Source: Treponema sp. (GTDB lineage Bacteria; Spirochaetota; Spirochaetia; Treponematales; Breznakiellaceae). Taken from it: 16,264 bases of DNA. The notes under the pieces were generated by a model, which was given only the letters and a program-made list of their open reading frames with translations, ran no database searches and was not told the origin of the DNA. The stretch lies in assembly GCA_031271075.1 (NCBI GenBank), contig JAISWN010000156.1, positions 1 through 16,264 on the forward strand. The letters run 5' to 3'. A program made the position numbers and the translations under genes. Each line of letters opens with the position of its first letter. Positions within the stretch are counted from its first letter, which is position 1. This document shows positions 7,973 through 14,751 of the stretch, in pieces.

Positions 7973-9412
7973 TCAACGGCCCTGGTACATATCGCTGGTA
8001 TAATCCTTGACCGGATCCCAGTTGCGGAATTCAAAGGTGGAAAGGGGGATGCCAATCGCCTTTGCCGTCCGATCCCATTCGGCGGTTGCCTTATCCGAAA
8101 GCGCCTTCAGTGCCCCGGGGATATCGGCGATGGAACCGGCCACCGCGCCTTGCATAATCGCCGCCAGGGAAGGCTGGATATCTCTGACCTGGGCGTAGAA
8201 ATCCGTCACTTTGGGCTCAATGACCATGGCGTCCGGCGCCATCCGTTGTTGGGAAACCGCCGCATCGTAATACTCCCTGGTTGCCCCCGGGGGCATATAT
8301 TTCTCGTTGATCCCCTTAACGATGCTCACGTTGCCGCCCGCCGCAACGCAGGCGCCCTGGTAGCTTTCACCGAAGAGTTCCATGAGATACCGGCCCGCCG
8401 CCTCGGGGTGTTTGCTGCCGCTGGAAATACCCATCCACGGGCCGGGGGTTCCCCGGGGGATGGAACCCTTTACCGTGGCGGTGGGGCTCGGGATGGGAAG
8501 CACCCCGAAGTGAAAGTCCGGATTATCATTCTCCCAGACGGTTATGCACCAGATCCCCTGTACCAGGAAGCCCGCCGCGCCCTGGGCAAACCGGGCCCGG
8601 GCCTCGGGGGCGGAGATGCTCACCGTGTCGGGGTGGAAACTACCGTCCTGGGCGATGCCCCGGAACAGATTTACCACGCCTATCATCTCCGGGGTATCGA
8701 AGATACTCCGGCCATTAACCACCATCACCTCGTTATCCCGGCCGGCCCGGCCTCCGGCGACCCCCGCCCAGCCCCGGGCGGTTGTTTCCCAGCGGCCGAG
8801 CTGGTTGCCCCCTTCGATTATGCCATAGTATCTGCCCTTCCCGGCCTGGGTGATCTTTTTGCAGGCATCCCGGAAGTCGGCGTGGGTTTTGATCTTCGCC
8901 GGGTCCAGCCCCGCCTCGGCAAGAATGTCTTTGTTGTAGTACACCAGCGCGGAGCTTGTTACACCCCACTCGGTAAACACGTAAAATTTCCCGTTTAGTT
9001 TCTGGTAACCATCCGCCATGTAGGCGGGGTCAATGGTATTGAGGAACTCCTGGGTTACATAGCCATCCAGGGGGGTATACCAGTTTTCGGACACCGCCAT
9101 TGCCAGTTTCATCCCCGACGGCACGGGGAAAAGATCCGGAGCGTCCCCGGACTGGATCGCCGTCAGGGCGGTGTTTCTGAACTGGTCGATGGTCATCATG
9201 GAGTACTCAATGTTAATGTTAGGATGCTTTGCCATAAATTCCTGGTGGAAAGCGTCCCGGCGGACCTTGTTGGAATCGCTCCAGTCCACCACCCTGAGGG
9301 TGACCTTTTCCCCCGCCTCGCCGGATACTCCCTGCTGTTTCGTTCCCCCGGCGAAAACCATGCCGAAAACCGCGGCCAAAAACACCGTTCCAAAAAACAA
9401 TTTCTTCATCAT
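7973..9412 (-). CDS. ABC sugar-binding protein, UgpB/MalE type (family 1)
   Basis: A 479-residue periplasmic binding protein. The signal peptide (MMKK, hydrophobic run) ends at VFA-GG around residue 21, a signal peptidase I-type site with no lipobox cysteine. The body has the usual family-1 features: LRVVDWSDS near the N-terminus, QSGDAPDLF around 90-100, and the middle FAQGAAGFLVQGIW segment. GGAGG lies 6 nt before the double ATG. It starts 21 nt after the first TIM-barrel gene and feeds the two permeases downstream. It is clearly a different subfamily from the binding protein at 690-2303, so the operon encodes two separate uptake systems. Confidence 0.93.
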   Translation of the reverse strand: MMKKLFFGTVFLAAVFGMVFAGGTKQQGVSGEAGEKVTLRVVDWSDSNKVRRDAFHQEFMAKHPNINIEYSMMTIDQFRNTALTAIQSGDAPDLFPVPSGMKLAMAVSENWYTPLDGYVTQEFLNTIDPAYMADGYQKLNGKFYVFTEWGVTSSALVYYNKDILAEAGLDPAKIKTHADFRDACKKITQAGKGRYYGIIEGGNQLGRWETTARGWAGVAGGRAGRDNEVMVVNGRSIFDTPEMIGVVNLFRGIAQDGSFHPDTVSISAPEARARFAQGAAGFLVQGIWCITVWENDNPDFHFGVLPIPSPTATVKGSIPRGTPGPWMGISSGSKHPEAAGRYLMELFGESYQGACVAAGGNVSIVKGINEKYMPPGATREYYDAAVSQQRMAPDAMVIEPKVTDFYAQVRDIQPSLAAIMQGAVAGSIADIPGALKALSDKATAEWDRTAKAIGIPLSTFEFRNWDPVKDYTSDMYQGR

Positions 9413-9433
9413 TATTTTCCTCCGTATCTTTAT

Positions 9434-10231
9434 TTACCACCCCAGTTCCCGCAGATAATCCCGGGCCCGGGTATAACGGTCAAAGTCCTGTTCCCCTGTC
9501 TCATATTCCACCACAAGCCAACCTTCTCCAGGGACAGCTTCCTTTACCAAGGATATGATTTTAGGCAGATCCGAAATGCCCTTTCCCAGATCCGCAAAAT
9601 CTTTCCGGTCCGGGGCAACATCACGGAGATGCACATACCATACCCTGCCGGCTGTTTCTTTGAGTACCGTTTCAATATCCCCACCTCCGGCTTCTACCCA
9701 TCCAAGATCAAAAGCAAAATTCATATTGGGTACATGGTCCCGTAAAACCTGGTATATGACACCGCCGTCTGAAAATTCTAAGGCATGATTATGGTAATTG
9801 ATGATAACTCCCTGCCTTTTGAGATTAGAGGCAATTTCATCGAGATTGACTGAGGCTTCCTCCAATGTTCGGAGATTTTCCTCCGGCAAACTATCATCCG
9901 GCAAATTTTCAAAAGAAGCGGACATGACAATATTCTTCAAGGGCATAACTTTTTCAGGTATTTCACGGATCTTGTCCGCAATGTGATATAAGAAATCTCC
10001 GGTCTTCTCCGGTTCGGCAAGGAATTGGTTAAATTTTACGCCTATATGGAAGCCTGACAGCATGAGTCCCTGTTTGTCCAAAGCTTCCGCCAAAGCCGAT
10101 ACATTATCCCCAAAGAAGCGGAAACCCGCCTCGATCCCCGCAAAACCTGTTTTGGCCAGATTTTTCAGAATATTATCGGTATCGGTCTTGATCCTGTTTC
10201 CAAAAAGAACCGCATGACATCCCAAATTCAC
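9434..10231 (-). CDS. TIM-barrel sugar epimerase/isomerase, first gene of the operon
   Basis: A 265-residue xylose isomerase-like TIM barrel. The metal-site residues are YHNHALEF (146-153; E152 the likely ligand), FDLGW with D175, VHLRD with H201, and VEYE (E242/E244). The YHNHxxEF signature is common in epimerases and isomerases that neighbour Gfo/Idh/MocA dehydrogenases. The start is GTG at 10229-10231 with AAGGAG 6 nt before it. It is only distantly similar to the other TIM barrel here (265 versus 301 residues, different metal-site contexts), so the two probably catalyse different steps. It is the first gene after the promoter at 10302-10329. Confidence 0.88.
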   Translation of the reverse strand: MNLGCHAVLFGNRIKTDTDNILKNLAKTGFAGIEAGFRFFGDNVSALAEALDKQGLMLSGFHIGVKFNQFLAEPEKTGDFLYHIADKIREIPEKVMPLKNIVMSASFENLPDDSLPEENLRTLEEASVNLDEIASNLKRQGVIINYHNHALEFSDGGVIYQVLRDHVPNMNFAFDLGWVEAGGGDIETVLKETAGRVWYVHLRDVAPDRKDFADLGKGISDLPKIISLVKEAVPGEGWLVVEYETGEQDFDRYTRARDYLRELGW

Positions 10232-10288
10232 TATAATCTCCTTAACAGAAAAATCTCATAGGACTTCCAATTAACCGGTATTTATTTA

Positions 10289-10303
10289 ATTATTTTAAAT
10301 AAT
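10289..10303. promoter_or_regulatory. AT-rich palindrome at the predicted operon start site
   Basis: ATTATTT-T-AAATAAT is a perfect 7-bp inverted repeat around one base. It lies at the downstream edge of the -10 box of the minus-strand promoter, about where transcription should start. That position would suit a repressor operator, but the element is pure A/T and short, so chance symmetry is possible. Confidence 0.35.
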
Positions 10304-10329
10304 CATATCATCCAACTACCAGCTGTCAA
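10302..10329 (-). promoter_or_regulatory. Sigma70-type promoter of the nine-gene operon
   Basis: On the minus strand a perfect -35 TTGACA (10324-10329) and a -10 TATGAT (10302-10307) are separated by 16 bp. The predicted start is near 10295, which leaves a leader of about 65 nt to the GTG start of the first gene. No other equally good promoter is visible between the later genes of the operon. Confidence 0.7.
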
Positions 10330-10517
10330 CTGTTTTTTTACCATTTTTTCACCATTTTCAATTCGGAATATAAAAAATAACTATACAAAAGAACAGTAAA
10401 AGTTGCCTAAATAATATCCTTTGGGACAGTTTTTCGGATGTTTTCCCCTAAAGACATGCCTCCACAGTACATATCCGAATTGAAGTTACCATCGCCGCCA
10501 TCCGGTTTAAGGGTACT

Positions 10518-11528
10518 TTAAAGAGAGACCTTTCTGCCCTGCCGGGAAGATTCGTAGACCCCCATTACCAGGGCCAGGGTCGCCCTGGCTTCCCCAGGCG
10601 CTACGGGGAAGGGTGAACAGGCCAGACAGTCTTCGTAACAGGTTTTAATCTGTATGGCGTGGGCGTTGCCCCAGTAGCTTTCCCCCGGGTTTTCCGGAAA
10701 AGCCTCCGGCGGGATCACCCTTTCTTCATCCCCCGTATTAATCGTAACCGTGGAACCGTCAAAGTGGGCGGTTCCCTTTTCTCCGGCGATTTCTATCTGG
10801 ATCGCCGCATTTTTCTGGTAATAGTTGCAGGCGAAAAGGGAATAAATCACCCCGTTGTGAAATTCTATGGCCGCGCTGGCACAGTCCTCCACCTCAATGC
10901 TGGTCAAAACCCGGGTGTCTATATGGCCGTTGATGGATTTTACCGGAGAATCCACTAGATAACGTACCAGATCGATGGAATGTATGGCCTGGTCGATAAG
11001 AACCCCGCCGCCCTCTTTTTCCCAACTTCCTTTCCAGTCGCACTGATAGTACGAAGGGGGTCGGTGCCAGTTGAGGGTGGAAAAGGCGCCCTTTAATTTC
11101 CCCAAGCCCCCGGCTTCGATGAATTTTTTGAGTTCCACCATGCCCCTGATGTACCGGTTTTGGAAGATTATCCCCAGGTTTTTTCCCGTCTGTTTCGCGG
11201 TTTCGATCATCGCGTCCGCATCGGCCAGGGTGATGGCTATAGGTTTTTCGCAGAGTACATTGATCCCCGCTTCCAGACAGGCGACAGACTGTTCTTTGTG
11301 GAGGAAATGGGGAGTACAGATATGTACCAGGTCCGGCTTCGCCGCCAGGAGGTCCTCCAGCCTGTCCGAATAGGCCGCCCCGAAGGAGGCGGCAAAGCCC
11401 CTCGCACGCTCCGCTGCTTTATCCACCGCGAAGACCGGTTCCGCCAAATCCGCCAGATCTTCAAAGGCTCTTTTGTACACCGTCGAAATACGCCCGCATC
11501 CGATAATCGCCGTTCTCAGTTTAGCCAT
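10518..11528 (-). CDS. Second Gfo/Idh/MocA-family sugar dehydrogenase
   Basis: A 336-residue cytoplasmic oxidoreductase. The Rossmann GCGRIS lies at 10-15, CTPHFLH at 71-77, the EKP motif at 94-96 with K95, and GGGVLIDQAIHSIDL (173-187) supplies the conserved Asp/His pair. AGAGGA lies about 6 nt before the ATG. It has its own leader and promoter and diverges from the NitT-type importer. It is about 30 residues shorter than the dehydrogenase at 5050-6150 and not a close copy of it. It may work with the operon's isomerases on an imported sugar, which is inference from position. The substrate is unknown. Confidence 0.92.
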   Translation of the reverse strand: MAKLRTAIIGCGRISTVYKRAFEDLADLAEPVFAVDKAAERARGFAASFGAAYSDRLEDLLAAKPDLVHICTPHFLHKEQSVACLEAGINVLCEKPIAITLADADAMIETAKQTGKNLGIIFQNRYIRGMVELKKFIEAGGLGKLKGAFSTLNWHRPPSYYQCDWKGSWEKEGGGVLIDQAIHSIDLVRYLVDSPVKSINGHIDTRVLTSIEVEDCASAAIEFHNGVIYSLFACNYYQKNAAIQIEIAGEKGTAHFDGSTVTINTGDEERVIPPEAFPENPGESYWGNAHAIQIKTCYEDCLACSPFPVAPGEARATLALVMGVYESSRQGRKVSL

Positions 11529-11537
11529 ATTTATCCT

Positions 11538-11615
11538 CTAGTTATGTACTGCCGCCCTTGCCAATGCGTCCCGATGGTTGTAAAAACCAAGTAATTCCGC
11601 CACAATCATCTCCAT
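11538..11615 (-). CDS. Possible 25-codon leader ORF or gene-tail relic
   Basis: A short frame reads MEMIVAELLGFYNHRDALAR and ends 5 residues later at TAG, 9 nt before the dehydrogenase ATG. An in-frame TAA lies just upstream. Its amino-acid composition looks protein-like, but no good ribosome site precedes either ATG. It lies within the transcribed leader if the promoter at 11629-11656 is right. It could be a leader peptide, the last piece of a deleted gene, or chance. Confidence 0.2.
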   Translation of the reverse strand: MEMIVAELLGFYNHRDALARAAVHN

Positions 11616-11628
11616 CAAATTTAATTAA

Positions 11629-11656
11629 GTGTTACATGGAAAGATAGACTTGTCAA
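11629..11656 (-). promoter_or_regulatory. Candidate promoter of the second dehydrogenase gene
   Basis: On the minus strand a perfect -35 TTGACA (11651-11656) is followed after 16 bp by TAACAC (11629-11634), a weak -10. An A/T tract lies directly upstream of the -35. The -35 half is well supported by its symmetry with the divergent promoter; the -10 assignment is tentative. Confidence 0.45.
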
Positions 11657-11737
11657 CAAAAAATTTGAGTAACTCCTATTCAGCCCCAGGACTGGAAGTT
11701 ATAATTTTTCGGGAATTTAAGAATTTTTTGTTGACAA
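11650..11737. repeat. Perfect 16-bp inverted repeat spanning both divergent -35 boxes
   Basis: TTGTCAACAAAAAATT at 11650-11665 is exactly complementary to AATTTTTTGTTGACAA at 11722-11737. Each copy contains a TTGACA -35 box facing outward plus its upstream A/T tract. The arms are 56 bp apart. The arrangement gives the dehydrogenase gene and the NitT-type operon mirror-image core promoter entries, suitable for a shared regulator or shared UP-element activation. Confidence 0.75.
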
Positions 11738-11759
11738 ACGATATTTTGTCATATATAAT
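11731..11759 (+). promoter_or_regulatory. Consensus sigma70 promoter of the NitT-type importer operon
   Basis: The -35 TTGACA (11731-11736) and -10 TATAAT (11754-11759) both match consensus, with an ideal 17-bp spacer and a T-tract before the -35. The predicted start is near 11766, giving a leader of about 145 nt to the permease GTG. A promoter this strong usually needs a repressor to restrain it, and a candidate operator overlaps it. Confidence 0.85.
11732..11751. promoter_or_regulatory. Palindromic operator candidate inside the NitT-type promoter
   Basis: TGACAAA (11732-11738) and TTTGTCA (11745-11751) are perfect 7-bp arms around a 6-nt centre. The element covers most of the -35 box and the spacer, so a bound dimeric regulator would block polymerase. 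Which regulator binds is unknown. Confidence 0.5.
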
Positions 11760-11806
11760 TAATTAATATGAATAATCAAATAGAGATATTTTACAAAAGA
11801 GATGTC

Positions 11807-11898
11807 CGGTTGAAAGCAAAAAGTAAATATTTTCAATCCCCTGGTTTGAATCCATCATCATGGTTAATTTTTTGTGCCAAGTCTCCATCGCCATGATT
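11807..11898 (+). pseudogene. Decayed copy of the TauE/SafE gene 5' end
   Basis: Bases 11807-11864 align with 14993-15051 of the TauE/SafE gene at about 48 of 59 columns identical, with one deleted C that shifts the frame. Bases 11868-11898 then align with 15164-15196 at about 25 of 33 columns with two gaps. Together this implies a copy that lost about 112 bp internally and everything downstream. Allowing for the frameshift, the translated pieces match residues 2-21 and about 59-69 of TauE/SafE. The relic ends directly before the ribosome site of the permease gene (AGGAGG, 11901-11906). The alignment was made by eye; the first block is strong, the second moderate. Confidence 0.75.
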
Positions 11899-11912
11899 AA
11901 AGGAGGTGCAAG

Positions 11913-12719
11913 GTGAAACATACCGGCTTTTCGTCCGGAAGGACAAGAAAACTTAAGGATTTCAGCGACGGCAGCGTCAGGCGCAGGGTGATGCTTACCG
12001 TCATTTCGATAGTTACCGGTTTCTTTCTTTGGTACTTTATCACCTTAATTCCGTCAATCAACACCTTTTTGGCAAGTCCGGGGCAGGTATTGAGCGCGCT
12101 TGTTTCCGAATCCAAAGCAGATGGCCGGTATTTTCAGGATATTTACATTTCCCTCAAGCGGGTATTGGCCGGTTATTTTCTTGCCTTTGTCTGTGCGGTA
12201 CCGGTTGCTTTCCTGATGGGGTGGTATCCGGTGGTACGCAACCTCATAGAACCCTGGATACAGTTTTTCCGGACTATACCGCCCATTGCCCTCATCCCGC
12301 TGGTTATTCTTGCGCTGGGGCTGGGGGAATCCGCAAAATACACCATCATTTTTTTAGCGGCCTTCATGGTAATGGTGGTTACTATCTATCAGGGTGTGCG
12401 GGAAGTAGATAAAACCTACATTAAAGCGGCCTATACCTTTGGCGCCAAGGATTGGAATTTGTTTTTCGATATTATGATACCTTCTTCTTTCCCCTTCATT
12501 CTGGTCGGCGCCAGGCTGGGCATGGCCGCGTCTCTGACTACCCTCATTGCTGCGGAATTAACCGGAACCATTTACGGTCTGGGTGCGCGTATTCAGGGGG
12601 CCCAGCAGTTTATGAATACTTCGGTGGTGCTTTTGGGGATCATCACTATCGGAATAATCGGCTATGTGCTGGACAAGCTGCTCCTGCTGGCTGAAAAAAA
12701 ATTGACCAGTTGGAAATAA
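11913..12719 (+). CDS. ABC permease, NitT/TauT (SsuC/TauC) family
   Basis: A 268-residue inner-membrane permease. The long FRTIPPIALIPL segment (119-130) is characteristic of the nitrate/sulfonate/taurine permease family, and the ATPase-docking loop is KAAYTFGAKDWNLFFDIMIP (171-190). The start is GTG at 11913 with AGGAGG 6 nt before it. It heads a three-gene importer operon and is followed by the ATPase gene after 9 nt. The family carries small organic or inorganic anions and thiamine precursors; the ligand is not decided by this sequence. Confidence 0.93.
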   Translation: MKHTGFSSGRTRKLKDFSDGSVRRRVMLTVISIVTGFFLWYFITLIPSINTFLASPGQVLSALVSESKADGRYFQDIYISLKRVLAGYFLAFVCAVPVAFLMGWYPVVRNLIEPWIQFFRTIPPIALIPLVILALGLGESAKYTIIFLAAFMVMVVTIYQGVREVDKTYIKAAYTFGAKDWNLFFDIMIPSSFPFILVGARLGMAASLTTLIAAELTGTIYGLGARIQGAQQFMNTSVVLLGIITIGIIGYVLDKLLLLAEKKLTSWK

Positions 12720-12728
12720 GGAAACAAA

Positions 12729-13526
12729 ATGGCAGATCCGCTTATCGAGATAAAGGATGTTCACAAGGTTTACCGGGACAGCGATCCTCCGGTTAATGCC
12801 CTTAACGGCGTGGATTTAAGCATCGAAAAAAATGAATTCGTCTGTGTTGTCGGTCCTTCAGGCTGTGGGAAAACAACGCTTCTTAATATTATAGCCGGGC
12901 TGGAGTCCTTTGATGACGGCAGGGTACAGATGAATGGAGAGGATATTATAGGCCCTGGCCCGGACAGGGGAGTTATTTTTCAGCAGTATGCCCTTTTCCC
13001 ATGGATGACGGTACAGCGGAACATTGAATACGGAATGAAATTCCTGCGCCATGAGAACGGCGCGAAATATTCCAGGCCGGAAAAAAAAGAACTGGCCGGG
13101 TACTATATAAAAATGGTGAACCTGGAAGGATTTGAGAATGCCTATCCCAAAGCGCTTTCCGGGGGCATGAAACAGCGGGTAGCCATAGCCCGGGGATATG
13201 CGGTGAATCCCAAAGTGCTTCTTATGGACGAGCCTTTCGGCGCCCTGGATGCCCAGACCAGGGCTCAACTACAGGAAGAATTGCTTCTTACCTGGGAAAA
13301 AGAACAAAAAACCTGCTTTTTTATCACCCACGATGTAGACGAGGCGGTATTGCTTGCCACCAGGGTAATAATTATGAGCGCCAGGCCTGGCCGGATCATA
13401 GATGAAGTTAACATCGATCTTCCCTACCCGCGCAACCAGGCGACAAAACTTGTACCTGAATTTATAAAACACCGCAATTATATTTGGGATACGGTGTACA
13501 AGCTCTACCTGGAGGTACGCAAGTAA
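12729..13526 (+). CDS. ABC ATPase, NitT/TauT (SsuB/TauB) family
   Basis: A 265-residue ATP-binding subunit with a complete set of motifs: Walker A GPSGCGKTT (42-50), Q-loop FQQYALFPW (84-92), signature LSGGMKQR (143-150), Walker B LLMDEP (164-169), D-loop GALD (171-174) and the H-loop histidine 201 in ITHDVDEA. FPWMTV and the short length are typical of SsuB/TauB/NrtD-type ATPases. It starts 9 nt after the permease gene with AAGGAAA before the ATG. It energises this importer and is unlikely to serve the minus-strand sugar importers, which use MsmK/UgpC-type ATPases with an extra C-terminal domain. Confidence 0.96.
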   Translation: MADPLIEIKDVHKVYRDSDPPVNALNGVDLSIEKNEFVCVVGPSGCGKTTLLNIIAGLESFDDGRVQMNGEDIIGPGPDRGVIFQQYALFPWMTVQRNIEYGMKFLRHENGAKYSRPEKKELAGYYIKMVNLEGFENAYPKALSGGMKQRVAIARGYAVNPKVLLMDEPFGALDAQTRAQLQEELLLTWEKEQKTCFFITHDVDEAVLLATRVIIMSARPGRIIDEVNIDLPYPRNQATKLVPEFIKHRNYIWDTVYKLYLEVRK

Positions 13527-13537
13527 TGTGGTTGCAC

Positions 13538-13554
13538 AGGCCCGGTACGGGTTT
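13538..13554 (+). other. Small intercistronic hairpin before the binding-protein gene
   Basis: AGGCCCG and CGGGTTT can pair over 7 bp (two G-U pairs) around a GTA loop, in the 64-nt gap between the ATPase and binding-protein genes. Hairpins here often mark RNA processing or differential stability that lets the binding protein be made in excess. No U-run follows, so it is not a terminator. Confidence 0.35.
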
Positions 13555-13590
13555 GCACATAAAACCAGTAAAGGAGAATGGAGGTAATGT

Positions 13591-14751
13591 ATGAAAAACA
13601 CATTTAGGACACTGATACCGGTACTGCTCATTTTGGCGGTACTGGGGACGGCATGGGCCGGAGGCCGGAAAGATGGCGGCACAGAGGAGGAGGCTAAGCC
13701 GATGGCCAAGGTTAATGTGGCGGTTCACGGTAACGGCGGGGGAGCTTCGGCGATAGCGGTAGCCGTGGAAAAGGGGTATTTTGCGGAATACGGCATTGAT
13801 GCCCAGGTAACCATTGTGGAAAGCGGTCCCGTGGAGATGGCGGCCATGAGGGCCGATACGCCGACTCTCGATTTTGGCTACATCGGCCCCGGGGTTGCCT
13901 GGAATCCCATAGACTCAAGCGGCAATTCCCTTTCGTTTATCTTCTTTGATAATCTTGGCAACTCGGAAAGGATGCTTGCGAAAAAAGGGTTTTTCAAAGA
14001 TACCAACACCAACGGGCGTTACGACTACAGCGAACTGTATGCCGGTCTCAAGGGTAAAACGGTGTATATAGAAGTAGGGACCACTCCCGGCGGCTGGTTT
14101 AAGAATTTACTGGAAGCCATTAACGAAGGATATACCGCAACTGACAAACTCTGGATTCACTGTGAAGACGCCGCTTATTTATCAGGATATACGGCTCCCA
14201 ACAGCAAGATCGAAAACAGGGTTTTAGTCGTCAACTATCAGAACTCCAATATACCGGCAGGTATGGCAACCACCGCAGGCAGTTCCGTAGATATTACGGT
14301 GGCGTATGAACCGGCACCGAGTACTATCCTTAAAAGTATCGCTTCGGTCGAACAGGTGGCGGATATTAATTCCCTGCCTAAGGAAAGAGTTTTTCCCTCG
14401 ACCATTGTGGCAAATACAAAGTGGCTGCAGGCAAATCCCGAATTGGCGAAGAATTGCGTTTATGCCGTCTACAAAGCAGCGCTTTATCGTGCAGCTAATC
14501 CGGACGAAGCCATGCGTATCAGCGAGCGCCTCTGCGCTAAACCGGATGGAACCTTTGACGCAAATGCTTATTACTTCCCAGGTTCCGCCGACTACAAGGA
14601 TTGGTTTGCTGCTACCGGCTCCGCAGGATACGGCTATCTTCGTTCTCTTTATAATGACCGGATCCCGAACATTCCCAAGGGTACGACGCCTAAAACTTTT
14701 GAACAGGCATTTGATCTGGAGTATATGCTGCAGGCCATTAAAGAACTATAA
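13591..14751 (+). CDS. ABC substrate-binding protein, NitT/TauT family
   Basis: A 386-residue periplasmic protein. The signal peptide ends AWA-GG near residue 23 (signal peptidase I type, no lipobox cysteine). The mature part opens with the family pattern: a beta strand VNVAVHG (41-47), then AIAVAVEKGYFAEYGID (54-70), then MAAMRADTPTLDFGYIGPG (83-101). DTNTNGRYDYSE (137-148) has ligands at all EF-hand loop positions, an unusual insertion. GGAGGT lies 5 nt before the ATG. It should deliver ligand to the 11913-12719 permease. Alkanesulfonate, taurine, nitrate, bicarbonate or another small anion are all possible. The TauE/SafE gene downstream leans toward an organosulfur ligand, by inference only. 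Confidence 0.9.
   Translation: MKNTFRTLIPVLLILAVLGTAWAGGRKDGGTEEEAKPMAKVNVAVHGNGGGASAIAVAVEKGYFAEYGIDAQVTIVESGPVEMAAMRADTPTLDFGYIGPGVAWNPIDSSGNSLSFIFFDNLGNSERMLAKKGFFKDTNTNGRYDYSELYAGLKGKTVYIEVGTTPGGWFKNLLEAINEGYTATDKLWIHCEDAAYLSGYTAPNSKIENRVLVVNYQNSNIPAGMATTAGSSVDITVAYEPAPSTILKSIASVEQVADINSLPKERVFPSTIVANTKWLQANPELAKNCVYAVYKAALYRAANPDEAMRISERLCAKPDGTFDANAYYFPGSADYKDWFAATGSAGYGYLRSLYNDRIPNIPKGTTPKTFEQAFDLEYMLQAIKEL

Larger units (their letters stand above)
10232..10517. other. AT-rich intergenic region with operon promoter, no gene
   Basis: This gap separates the second dehydrogenase gene from the nine-gene operon on the same strand. It holds the promoter and palindrome listed separately. An 11-bp inverted pair, TTCAATTCGGA at 10357-10367 and its complement at 10474-10484, lies about 107 bp apart. 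No convincing open frame and no clear terminator hairpin with a U-run were seen for the upstream gene, so some readthrough into the operon is possible. Confidence 0.6.

Noticed and set aside
10341..10360. Two adjacent ACCATTTT repeats near the operon promoter
   Set aside because: Two short T-rich copies in AT-rich DNA are easily chance, and they lie upstream of the -35 without clear periodicity.
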